Shown piece by piece: positions 23,830 through 33,125 of a stretch of 64,000 bases of DNA; position 1 is the first letter of the stretch, and each line of letters opens with the position of its first letter. The position numbers and the translations under genes were made by a program. Below the pieces are notes generated by a model. That model ran no database searches. It saw only the letters and a list, made by a program, of their open reading frames with translations, and was not told the origin of the DNA. This DNA is from Protopterus annectens (Eukaryota; Chordata; Ceratodontiformes; Protopteridae). The stretch spans positions 1,013,220,488-1,013,284,487 of the forward strand of contig NC_056726.1 in assembly GCF_019279795.1 (NCBI RefSeq), in the 5' to 3' direction.

Positions 23830-23853
23830 CAGTTGTTTATGATACTGATTGTA

Positions 23854-25050
23854 CCAGACTGGCCACGCCAACACTGGTATCCCCTCTAGCGCAGTGTGTC
23901 ACAGCAGGCCCCATGGCACCTACCTCAGACCCCTACTCTGCTGTCTCAGCAGGAGAGACCGATTCTGCACCCCCAGCTTCAAACCCTGAACCTGGCAGCC
24001 TGGCTAATTACCTAATCTCTCCATTACCATCCCTCAGTAAACAAGTGTTGGATGTCATTTTGGAGGCAAGGAAGCCTAGTACTAGAAAATCTTATGCTGA
24101 AAAATGGAAAGTATTCTATGCCTGGAACCAAAATCAAGGAATGGCCACAGCAGCGCCCAATTTTTTTTCGATTCTTCAATACTTAACTGAGATGCTTCAC
24201 AAGGGCCTTTCCTTTTCTCCATCAAAATGCATGCCTCAGCCATTTCAGCTCATTACAACACAGAACCACCCCTCTTTTCTCACTCACTGCTCAAGCAGTT
24301 CCTCAGAGGGGCCAAAAACTTACAACCACACAGGAGAGCCCCAACTCCAGCCTAGGACCTTAGTTTTGTATTGGAAAAACTCACTCTTCCTCGTTTTGAG
24401 CCAGCTGCAAATGCAGAGTTAAAATTCCTTTCTTGGAAAACAGCTTTACTTTTAGCAATCACTTCAGCAAGAAGGGTATCTGAATTACAGGCCTTTATGG
24501 CAGTGGAGCCTTTTATCATCTTTCATGTGGGCAGGGTGCCCCTCAGGACCAATCCCGCTTTCATGTCCAAGGTGGTATCCTGTGTGGCTCTTAATCAGTC
24601 CATTCATTTCTCAACCTTCTTTTCTAATCCACAGAACAAAGGGGAATGGATACTGCACTCCTTAGATGTGCACAGACAACTTTTACATGGACAGGACTAA
24701 ACCTCTAAGGAAATCTGAATAACTGCTGGTGGAGTTTGCTGCAGGGGCAGAGGGGGAAGGCTATTTCAAAGCAAACCATTTCTAAATGGATAGGCCATTG
24801 CATTCATTTCTGCTATAAGCACCATGGAAAACCTATCCCACAGGGGATTAGACCCCATTCAACCAGGGCTGCATCTACCTCTACAGCCTTTTTCAAGAGG
24901 TGCCCCTACCAGAGACATCCTAGAATCTGCTACCTGGATTCTGTACATACTTTCACCAAGCATTACCATTTACCAATTTTCTCTAAATCCAGAGCTGGCT
25001 TTGCCACTGTAGTCTTACAGGGCCTTATAGCTGGTCCTAATGCTATCTAA
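23854..25050 (+). pseudogene. DIRS tyrosine recombinase (with overlapping RNase H C-terminus)
   Basis: The first bases finish the RT/RNase H frame (PDWPRQHWYPL then a stop). In another frame the recombinase begins by about 24.0 kb: LSKQVLDVILEARKPSTRKS and WKVFYAWNQNQG (DNA-binding N-domain). A frameshift leads to 24371-24700 with LLLAITSARRVSELQAF, where the R is the first catalytic Arg. A further one leads to 24736-25050 with AISKQTISKWIGHCI, GIRPHSTRAAS (H-x-x-R) and VHTFTKHYHLP (catalytic Tyr). The enzyme would integrate a circular DIRS intermediate. All catalytic residues are visible but the gene is broken into at least three frames. Confidence 0.87.
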
Positions 25051-25082
25051 ATTCCTCCTCCCATCCTTAGCTTTGGGAATCT

Positions 25083-25181
25083 ACCCAAATGTGATGACTG
25101 CAACAGTAAAACATGAAGAATATACTACAGTTATGTACACTTACCATAAATGTAGATGTTCGAGTGTATTCACTGTTGCAG
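25083..25181. repeat. DIRS internal complementary region
   Basis: The left half (ACCCAAATGTGATGACTGCA then CAGTAAAACATGAAGAA) is the reverse complement of the element's extreme left end. The right half (GTACACTTACCATAAATGTA then GATGTTCGAGTGTATTCACTG) is the reverse complement of its extreme right end. In DIRS elements this region templates joining of the two termini into a circle. Confidence 0.85.
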
Positions 25182-25369
25182 TACTGGTTACTCTCCCTCC
25201 AGCCCCCCTGACTTCTTTTGGCTATAGCTCTATTCTCCATTACTATACTTAGGTTCATAGGTTCATAGGTTCGTACTAGGCTATCTGCCCTAGGGCATTT
25301 ATAAGCCTAGCCAGAGTGTATGTGGCTTACACCACCCCTTAGGATGAGAATACTACGCCCTTTTAGGGT

Positions 25370-26750
25370 TTAGTTTACTATGCCTCTGTCTAGTAGTGAC
25401 AAAGAGATGACCCCCGGGGTAAACCTACGATCTCCCATCCACTCGTCGAGATTTCTCTTGAATAGAGTCAGTGAGGGGCTCTGCCTAACATGGACTGGGA
25501 TTCTGTTCCAGAGTGTAGGAGCCTCTGGGTTATGAATCTGTCCCTCCAGCACATTCTATTTATTTCTGTGTTGAGGTTTAAGTCACTTGTTCTCGTGGCT
25601 CTGATGGATTTGGATTTTCTGAGGTGGAGCATGTCCATTAATTCAGGATTGGACATGGCCTTGTACGTCAGGCACAGATCACCTCTGAGTAGGCGGTATG
25701 CGACTGAATAGAGCTGGAGTTTTTCAGTCGGGCAGCATATGACATATGTTTAAGACCCTTTATCCTCTTGGTGAGGAACTTTTGGGGTCTTTCCAACTGC
25801 TGCAGGTGTCGGGTGAGATACATCCCAAATGGGGCATTGTACTCAATCATTGGCCTGATAAGAGAAGAGTACAGGGGCACAATGACCTCTCTTGATCTAG
25901 ATGTGAAACCCTTCATGATAAGGTGGGCAATATAGAAGGTCTTCCTAACCACTTTGGCAATGTGAGTGTCAAATGAGAGGTTACTGTCAACCTGGGTCCC
26001 TAGGTCCCTGATTACCTCTTCCGTACTTAATGGATTACCGCCTATGTGGTAATTTGTCGGTACCTTGTTTTTCCCAAAGGGTATGACTATACATTTTTTG
26101 GCGTTTAGCTTAAGGCCATGGCTCTGGCACCAATTATCCGTTTCTATGAGGCCTCTCTGAAGGATGTTTGTGTCCGCTGGAGTATCAATTATGGCGCCCA
26201 GTTTGCAGTCATCTGCGAACTTTGTCAGCCATAATCCTCCTATGTTTGCCTGTACCTCGGAAAAATAAATGCCGAACAAGAGGGGTCCCAGGACTGAGCC
26301 CTGTGGGACACCGCTTGTGACTGGCTTAGAGTCTGACATAGCTCCAGCAACTCTGACCCTGTGGGTTCTGTCCTTGGGCCAGTTTGCAGCCCATCTTGTG
26401 ACATATGGGTTTACATTTAAGCTGGTGAGTTTGTCTATGATGCCCGAGTGGGGTATTGTGTCAAAGGCTTTTGCAAGGTCAAGGTAGGCTGTGTGAACTG
26501 CCTTACCCTCATCAATGGCCTTAGTGACTGTTTCAAAAAAGTCGACCAAGTTCAGAAGGCAGGATCTGCCCTTGACAAAGCCAAATTGGGTAGGATCCAA
26601 TGTCTGTAGGTCCCCAATGTCTTTGTTTATGAGTTCCATAATGATCCTCTCCATAGCTTTGCAGACCAGGCTCGTCAGGCTTATGGGGCGGTAATTTCCA
26701 GGGTCCGTGAGAAGCACCGCCTTTGTGAAGTGGGACCACTGTTGCCATAC
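25370..26750 (-). pseudogene. CR1-like copy B reverse transcriptase
   Basis: Most of the RT is a single open frame of 349 codons (25668-26717): NYRPISLTSLVCKAMERII, DPTQFGFVKGRSC, HTAYLDLAKAFDTIPHSG (motif A), SGVPQGSVLGPLLF (motif B), KFADDCKLGAI (motif C) and IRDLGTQVDSNLSFD. The upstream motif (VVPLHKGG) is in another frame at about 26.72 kb. The C-terminus is in a further frame (PELMDMLHLRKSKSIRAT and CWRDRFITQRL, 25468-25656). This is the best preserved RT in the window, but flanking frameshifts break the full ORF2. Confidence 0.9.
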
Positions 26751-27167
26751 GCCACTCTTTGGGTACGTATCCTGTGGTAAGGCTAAGATTAAACAGCAGC
26801 CTTATGTGTGGGTTTAGTTCCTCTTGAGTTCATGTAGCCCACAGCCGGGACACCATCCGGTCCCATTGATGCTGTGTTTTTAGCTTTAGCGAGCGCAGCT
26901 CTCACCTGGGCATCTGCGATGTTAGGGAGGCTACACTCTGCTGGGATAGTTATTTCTCCTTTTGGGGGAGGGAGGAGAAATTTGCACTGAACCTGTCTGC
27001 CAGAATGTTGGCAATGTCAGTGGGCTCAGTGTATTTTGTGTCATTTTGGACTAACTCTGAGCATATCTGGGAGTTTCCACCCAGGTTTCTAACATAGCTA
27101 AAGAAGGCCTTGTGATTGTCTTCTGTGTCATTTGCGATTTTTCTCTCAAAGTTGGCCTTGGATGATT

Positions 27168-28145
27168 TTATGAGTGATCGTAGTTTTTGCTAGTACTGAT
27201 CAGAGATGCCTTTCCTTTTAGGGATTTTGCTCTGTCATGTAGTAGCTTCCTCCTTCTGTTGTAAAGTTTGTTTATGGCTGGGGTCCACCGCCTGCCTTTG
27301 GGGGAATGGGTCTTGGTTTTATTTGGGATTGCATGATCCATGCATTCTTGAAGGTGCCCATAGAAGGCATTTGCAAAGGATTCAGCAGTGTGGGTTGTGG
27401 TTTCCACTGGCCCAGGGGCCTTGAAAGATACCACTTCAGTCTTAAGAAGTGTGAAGTTTGCTTTTGAGAAGTTCTTCACTGTGGTCTTTTGTGCAGGCCG
27501 GGGGGCCGGGATTTGGATTTCCAGTGAGATTAATTTATGGTCTGATCTTACCAAAGAGGGATGTACTTCGGTGTGGAGCATTTTGTCCCCATGTTTGTGA
27601 TGATCAGGTCTAGTATATTGTCTCCTCTTGTGGGAATGGTGACTAGTTGTTCCATTGCATTTGAGTTTATGAATTCTAAGAACCTTTGGGCTAGAGTGTT
27701 GGGGCTTGAGTAATGTTCCCAGTCTATGTTTGGGTAGTTGAAGTCTCCCAAAATGATGGTATTTGGAGAGACATTCATACTCTCCAGTGTCTTCAGGAAG
27801 GCTGTGTGGGGTTCCTGAGTTTGAGAGGGTGGTCTGTAGCTTGCTACAAACTGTAAGGCAGTTTTGCCTATGGTTAGTTGCACCTGGATAGTCTCCGATG
27901 CTTTGTGCGTTGCCACTAACCTGGAGGTGTGGGTATCTTTGATGAAAATGGATACTCCCCTCCTTTTGTGGTTCTGTCCAAGTTTTGGGGCGGAAAGCAT
28001 GATATGAGGTAAAACCTGATAGTGCTGGGGTGCTCTCAGGAGCTTTGAACCAGGTTTCAGTCACTGCACAGACATCGATGTTCTCCATACTGAGGAGGGC
28101 TTGAGGGTGCATCTTGAGGTTTAGACTTCTGGCATTGAGCAGCAT
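27168..28145 (-). pseudogene. CR1-like copy B APE-type endonuclease and linker
   Basis: Frame one begins MLLNARSLNLKMHPQALLSM (catalytic N) and CAVTETWFKAPEST (E). A frameshift leads to 27548-28000 with GVSIFIKDTHTSRLVATH, FVASYRPPSQTQEP, IILGDFNYPNIDWEHY (D and N) and ILDLIITNMG. The first frame resumes with LVRSDHKLISLEIQIP (the SDH motif). The linker towards RT follows (HAIPNKTKTHSPKG). All catalytic blocks are present across two frames. The product would nick target DNA. Confidence 0.88.
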
Positions 28146-28205
28146 TACCCTTAGTTTTTTCCACTTGTGTTTTCTAGGGAGGTAGGTTTGTCATTTGAGC
28201 CTTGC

Positions 28206-29145
28206 CTAAAAAGCCACTATGGGGGTGGCAAGAGCCTTGGACACTATCCGGAAGCCCAAGGGTGACAGGTGCAAACCATCCCTTGCGAAGCAGCGTGGCT
28301 TGTCAAGCATGTCATCCCAAGCAGACAGACACTGGATCCCCTTAGAATGACACCAGTAATTAAGCCAATTGTTAAAACTGATCATTTTGTCTTTGTACTG
28401 TGGCATCATTCTTGGTGAGGGTAAGATGCTGCTCAGGGTCAGGGTCATACCGGCCCGGGGTACATAATCAGAGAGCTCCTCTATGTCTCTTTTCATGTAG
28501 TCCAGGGAGGTACGTCTCAGGTCATTCACACCTGCATGTACAATGACTGAGTCATATTTGTACTTGCTGTGGAGTGACCTGAGTGCTTGTGTTATGTGGC
28601 GGATTCTAGCTCCTGACAGGCAGCTTACTGTGACCCTCTCCTTGTTCAGTCTGGTGAGCGGGACGTCAGTGTGCCTGACTATGGAGTCACCTATTACAAG
28701 TGTGTCTGGCATGTTGTTTGGCCTTAAGGGCTGTGACTGTTTAGCACACTGACTTTGTGAACTATGTGTTGCATTTGCTATGTCTTGAGGTGGTGGTTGC
28801 TTGGGTGTCTGCTTTGGAGGCCTCTGTTGTTTTGGTAGATTTTAATCAGCGCCTCCGAGTATGTTTTTTGTGTTTATGTGTTTGGTTTGCAGTTGTGACA
28901 GTTCTATGTGAGACTGGGTTTGTGGTGTGCGTGGTTACCTTCTCCTCCTGACTGGTCTTGCCAGTACTGAATTGAGAGAGCTCAGCCTCCAGTTTGGCTA
29001 TATAGTTGCATCTCTCGCATATATTTGTATTTGTTGGGAGGAGGAGAGGGTTGTCTGTGTACATGAGGCAATTGTAACATTGCCTCAAGATTCCCAGATT
29101 CACCAGCTGAACAGGAGAGGACGCTAGCAACTGACCCTTCGACAT
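28206..29145 (-). pseudogene. CR1-like ORF1: zinc finger, coiled coil and SGNH esterase domain
   Basis: The N-terminal frame (28846-29145) has CYNC and CERC pairs forming a putative zinc finger, then a short heptad-like helix (YIAKLEAELSQF) and a basic tail, ending in a stop at 28846. The second frame is open upstream of the ATG at 28712 through a Pro/Gln-rich linker. It gives a 168-residue SGNH-hydrolase-like domain with GDSI (S10), HAGVNDL (N63) and DGLHLS (D145, H148). Esterase domains in ORF1 are established for CR1-clade LINEs. The domain looks complete. One frameshift or stop separates it from the zinc-finger part. Confidence 0.85.
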
Positions 29146-29473
29146 GCTAGAAATAGTGAAAAAGATTGCTGTGTAACTGAGTCAGAAAGGACCTATAGGG
29201 AAATGGGTACTCAACAGAATTTAGGTGAATGAAGTACTTTTTGTTTGTTTGAGTGCTTTACCTGTATACAAAATGCTTTAGGAGCAAGTGCTGAGCTTTT
29301 CAGATAGAGTATAGGCTGTTTAGATTGCAAGTAGAACAGTTCTAAGGGAAAAATTGAATAGCAGACTTGGCGGAGCCAGAAAACGTTTAACCTTGTTTAA
29401 CCAAGCTGCGCTATGCAGCTTTTGTATTTACTTTTTGTTGGAGGTATAACCTTGTGTATATATGTGTATGTAT

Positions 29474-29474
<1 letters not shown>

Positions 29475-29565
<91 letters not shown>
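29475..29565. repeat. (TA)n microsatellite
   Basis: About 45 TA units with one CA interruption near 29519, between the 5' region of CR1-like copy B and the DIRS right terminal repeat. Confidence 0.97.
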
Positions 29566-29567
<2 letters not shown>

Positions 29568-29607
29568 TGCTTCCCATTAAGGGGGGCACCTGACATCTGG
29601 GGCAAGA

Positions 29608-29810
29608 AAAACTGATGTAATGGCATCGGCTGCATGCTTTATACCCCTGATTACCTGACATCATGGAAGATGAGACAGAAACCAATGCAGGACCCAAGAC
29701 TTTGATAATCAGACCGACTGAGGGCTACTGTAAACAGATAACCCAAATGTGATGACTGCAACAGTGAATACACTTGAACATCTATATTTATGGTAAGTGT
29801 ACACAACTGT
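29608..29810 (-). repeat. DIRS right inverted terminal repeat
   Basis: Reverse complement of the left repeat over its inner part (shared TGATGTAATGGC and GCATGCTTTATACCCCTGA blocks). The outer end, GTGAATACACTTGAACATC then GGTAAGTGTACACAACTGT, is specific to the right end and complements the internal region at 25123-25181. It abuts the PLE 1 endonuclease codons. Confidence 0.85.
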
Positions 29811-30185
29811 ACTTTACACTGGTCACATTTAGCTAGATATACTAGATTCCTGATACTACAGCTCCCATATGCTTTAACTTCAACCACAGTTACAGGATGA
29901 GAAAAAATTTTAAAGTCTCTCTGTATTTACAAAAAGTGCAATTACTACATTTCTGTGTGCCTCTTTTAGTGGAATTACTAGAAAACCATAAATTAGGTGG
30001 CTCTTTATAACACAACACATGTTTCAAGTTTGTGTTTCTCTTATGTGAAAACCTAGGTTGATGGATGACAAAAATTGCTTAGCTTTGGGATATCTTGAAG
30101 TATGTGCCTGTATTTCCGTATAATCTGTTTAACAGCAAAGGTGTTTTTATTGTAAGTTAAAATACATCTGGCATTATTTACAATA
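29811..30185 (-). pseudogene. PLE 1 RT C-terminal end, linker and first half of GIY-YIG domain
   Basis: Read leftwards from 30185: ILTYNKNTFAVKQIIRKYRH then ILQDIPKLSNF, the RT C-terminal block (thumb region). A frame change gives KEPPNLWFSSNSTKRGT, then QKCSNCTFCKY, the Cys-rich PLE linker. Another frame gives VEVKAYGSCSIRNLVYLAKC then DQCK, the start of the GIY-YIG fold. The domain is cut after DQCK by the DIRS right end at 29810 and resumes as CYYVGKT at 12718. Frameshifts are present. Confidence 0.85.
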
Positions 30186-30553
30186 TGTCAAACAAAACCA
30201 AACTCAAATACGGCAGAAGATGGACACAATTCAATAAAATCGACTAGTTTGACTAGATGGACACAATTCAATAAAATCCACTAGTTTAATAACAAGAAAC
30301 CGAGTGCTTTCGCAATGTTCAACATTGCTTCATCAGACAAAAACAAGTCATATAAAAACAGTTTAGATACATGATTCATATCTGAAACAACCAATAAAAA
30401 AACAAAGAAATTTCCTCCATACCACTAATGAGCAACTAATCCATGCTTAAAGGTGCATCTCATATATACAAAAAATGTAATAAAAATAATAATGAAACTA
30501 AAAATAAAGCTACTAACAACAACTCTTATTTCAGTTTCTTAGACTTCAACACT
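30186..30553 (-). repeat. Left inverted arm with hammerhead-like core (30302-30336)
   Basis: Inverted partner of 32204-32539. It contains a short internal duplication of ATGGACACAATTCAATAAAA. On the - strand, 30302-30336 reads CTGATGA, A, stem II GCAATG/CATTGC around TTGAA, then GAA, A-GCAC-T and C. This is the canonical hammerhead core order with a near-palindromic GCAC in place of stem III. Confidence 0.75.
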
Positions 30554-30590
30554 GGTTTAATGGGGACTGAAGGAGCATGTAAGGGACCAT

Positions 30591-32041
30591 GTGTACTGCA
30601 CCAGGAGGGGGCTGGATTATAGTGCTTTAGCTAAACACACTATGTCATGTGTACTGCACCAGGAGGGGGCTGGATTATAGTGCTTTAGCTAAACACACTA
30701 TGTCATGTGTACTGCACCAGGAGGGGGCTGGATTATAGTGCTTTAGCTAAACACACAATGTCATGTGTACTGCACTAGGAGGGGGCTGGATTATAGTGCT
30801 TTAGCTAAACACACTATGTCATGTGTACTGCACCTGGAGGGGCCTGGATTATAGTGCTTTAGCTAAACACACTATGTCATGTGTACTGCACCTGGAGGGG
30901 CCTGGATTATAGTGCTTTAGCTAAACACACTATGTCATGTGTACTGTATCAGGAGGGGGATGGATTATAGTGCTTTAGCTAAACACACTATGTCATGTGT
31001 ACTGCACCAGGAGGGGGCTGGATTATAGTGCTTTAGCTAAACACACAATGTCATGTGTACTGCACCTAGGGGGGGGCTGGATTATAGTGCTTTAGCTAAA
31101 CACACAATGTCATGTGTACTGCATCAGGAGGGGGCTGGATTATAGTGCTTTAGCTAAACACACTATGTCATGTGTACTGCATCAGGATGGGGCTGGATTA
31201 TAGTGCTTTAGCTAAACACACTATGTCATGTGTACTGCATCAGGAGGGGGCTGGATTATAGTGCTTTAGCTAAACACACTATGTCATGTGTACTGCACCT
31301 GGAGGGGGCTGGATTATAGTGCTTTAGCTAAACACACTATGTCATGTGTACTGCACCAGGAGGGGGCTGGATTATAGTGCTATAGCTAAACACACTATGT
31401 CATGTGTACTGCACCTGGAGGGGGCTGGATTACAGTGCTTTAGCTAAACACACTATGTCATGTGTACTGCACCTGGAGGGGGCTGGATTATAGTGCTTTA
31501 GCTAAACACATTATGTCATGTGTACTGCACCTGGAGGGGGCTGGATTATAGTGCTTTAGCTAAACACACTATGTCATGTGTACTGCAACAGGAGGGGGCT
31601 GGATTATAGTGATTTAGCTAAACACACTATGTCATGTGTACTGCACCTGGAGGGGGCTGGATTATAGTGCTTTAGCTAAACACACTATGTCATGTGTACT
31701 GCACCAGGAGGGGCCTGGATTATAGTGCTTTAGCTAAACACACAATGTCATGTGTACTGCAGCCGGAGGGGGCTGGATTATAGTGCTTTAACTAAACACA
31801 CTATGTCATGTGTACTGCATCAGGAGGGGGCTGGATTATAGTGCTTTAGCTACACACACTATGTCATGTGTACTGCAGCCGGAGGGGGCTGGATTATAGT
31901 GCTTTAGGTAAACACACTATGTCATGTGTACTGCATCAGGAGGGGGCTGGATTATAGTGCTTTAGCTAAACACACTATGTCATGTGTACTGCATCAGGAG
32001 GGGGCTGGATTATAGTGCTTTAGCTAAACACACTATGTCAA
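30591..32041. repeat. 58-bp tandem array, about 25 copies
   Basis: Units start GTGTACTGCACCAGGAGGGG, continue through GCTGGATTATAGTGCTTTAG and end CTAAACACACTATGTCAT. The period is exactly 58 bp (starts at 30591, 30649 and onward). Differences between units are mainly CACCAGG/CACCTGG/CATCAGG and single bases, so the array is young or homogenised. Confidence 0.97.
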
Positions 32042-32203
32042 CAAGTGAGCAGCAGGTATTTTTGTTCCAAGGACTTCATGTTCAAGGTGTAAATCGTGGG
32101 TTGGGAGACCAAATGAACCAAACGGAATGTGTGGATCTCCAGTTTGTGGATTCTTAGGTTAGGGGCTCATAGGGGGCTGGGCTTGTACGATTCAGTCCCC
32201 CTT

Positions 32204-32539
32204 CAACCAGTATTGAAATCTAAGAAACTGAAATAAGAGTTGTTGTTAGTAGCTTTATTTTTCGTTTCATTATTATTTTTATTACATTTTTTGTATATAT
32301 GAGATGCACCTTTAAGCATGGATTAGTTGCTCATTGTGGTATGGAGGGAATTTCTTTGTATTTTTATTGGTAGTTTCAGACATGAATCATCTATTTAAAC
32401 TGTTTTTATATGACTTGTTTTTGTCTGATGACGCAATGTTGAGCATTGCAAAAGCGTACACAATTTCTTGTTATTAAACCAGTGGATTTTATTGAATTGT
32501 GTCCATCTTCTGCCTTATTTGGATTTGGTTTTGTTTGAC
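32204..32539 (+). repeat. Right inverted arm with degraded hammerhead-like core (32425-32458)
   Basis: Inverted partner of the left arm. The core reads CTGATGA, C, stem II GCAATG/CATTGC around TTGAG, then AAA instead of GAA. Loss of the conserved G suggests this copy is inactive. Confidence 0.75.
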
Positions 32540-33125
32540 AAATGGTTGGTTACCTCGCATTTTGGGACTATTTGGGAGAGATTTTTGTATTATTTCCAAT
32601 ATGTTTGGTATTATTTATTATATGTTTTAAGGGGAAAATAGGTTTTACTAGAGAATTTCGTAATGTTGTAATCTCTTCTCGTGCAGCCTCAACTTCACCC
32701 TTATTATAACCTCTTTCTATAAAATCTACTGTCATGTTTTTCATCTGTTCATCCATAGTAGAGTCAATTGTGTTTAGATTCACTACTTTTAGGAAGTGGC
32801 TATTCATTACATTCCTACAGGTGAACTGAGGGTGCATGCTAGTTCTATGTAATAAACCGTTCTTCTTAACTGGTTTCTTATACAAACAAGTATGAATACA
32901 CCCTGTCTGATTTTTACAAATGGTAATGTCTAAAAAGTCCATCTAATCTCAAGAGAAACATTTTTTAAAAAACTCAAAAATGCACACGTTCGAAATGTAC
33001 TCATAAAATAAACTACAGACATTTTCATCTCCTCTCCATATAATAAATAGGCCATCTACAAAATGACGGTAGAATAAGATATTTTGAAAAAAAAGGGCTT
33101 CTTAGAAGATAAAACATACATTCCC
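32540..33125 (-). pseudogene. PLE 1 reverse transcriptase (palm part)
   Basis: Read leftwards from about 33085: ILFYRHFVDGLFIIWRGDEN, the PLE RT motif C block, where the usual D-D is D-G (codon at 33051-33053). After a frame change comes MDFLDITICKNQTGC then LYKKPVKKNGLLHRTSMHPQ (32568-32942), typical of PLE RT motif E and thumb. GYNKGEVEAAREE and PLKHIINNTKHIGNN follow. The region 5' of about 33125 is missing. The 30186-32539 insertion interrupts the C-terminal side. Confidence 0.85.

Larger units (their letters stand above)
22542..23839 (+). mobile_element. Penelope-like element 2: inverted terminal repeats around a lone endonuclease
   Basis: A 1298-bp insertion flanked by a perfect 14-bp target duplication, TGATACTGATTGTA (22528-22541 and 23840-23853). 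About 370-bp arms (22542-22910 and 23451-23829) are near-identical inverted repeats. The centre encodes only the PLE linker and GIY-YIG endonuclease; no RT remains. Inverted terminal repeats and loss of the 5' region are known in PLEs. The insertion site is inside the DIRS RNase H frame: removing the element and one target copy rejoins KQDKPRMILIV with PDWPRQHWY. Confidence 0.88.
25258..29400 (-). mobile_element. CR1-like LINE, copy B (near full length, inserted in DIRS)
   Basis: A reverse-strand CR1-like element of about 4.1 kb with both ORFs recognisable: ORF1 (28206-29145), endonuclease (27168-28145) and RT (25370-26750). Its 3' terminus is a short run of an 8-bp repeat (AGGTTCAT on the + strand, about 2.5 copies). 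CR1 elements typically end in 8-bp repeats. It lies between the DIRS internal complementary region and right terminal repeat. The 5' limit near 29.2-29.4 kb is approximate. Confidence 0.88.
12719..29810 (+). mobile_element. DIRS tyrosine-recombinase retrotransposon carrying four nested insertions
   Basis: A DIRS-type element in + orientation. From left to right it has an inverted terminal repeat (12719-12935), gag (about 13.26-14.8 kb), RT/RNase H (14.85-16.5 kb, continued at 22.5 and 23.84 kb), tyrosine recombinase (24.0-25.05 kb), an internal complementary region (25083-25181) and a right inverted terminal repeat (29608-29810). It is interrupted by two CR1-like LINEs, an L2-like LINE and a PLE. 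Without them the element would be roughly 5-6 kb, normal for DIRS. No target duplication is present, as expected of recombinase-mediated integration of a circular intermediate. No DAM-methylase domain was seen. Confidence 0.88.
30186..32539. mobile_element. PLE-like inverted-repeat element with internal 58-bp tandem array
   Basis: A 2.35-kb insertion within the PLE 1 RT C-terminal region. Arms of about 350 bp (30186-30553 and 32204-32539) are inverted copies of each other and begin GTCAAACAAAACCAAA. Each arm has a hammerhead-like core of the same type as the PLE terminal repeats. There is no protein-coding sequence: a 25-copy 58-bp array occupies the centre. I read it as a non-autonomous PLE derivative. 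I did not find a clear target duplication. Confidence 0.7.

Noticed and set aside
23799..23853. Start codon at 23799 for the recombinase ORF
   Set aside because: These bases belong to the PLE 2 terminal arm, so the in-frame ATG is an accident of the insertion; the native recombinase start is not identifiable.
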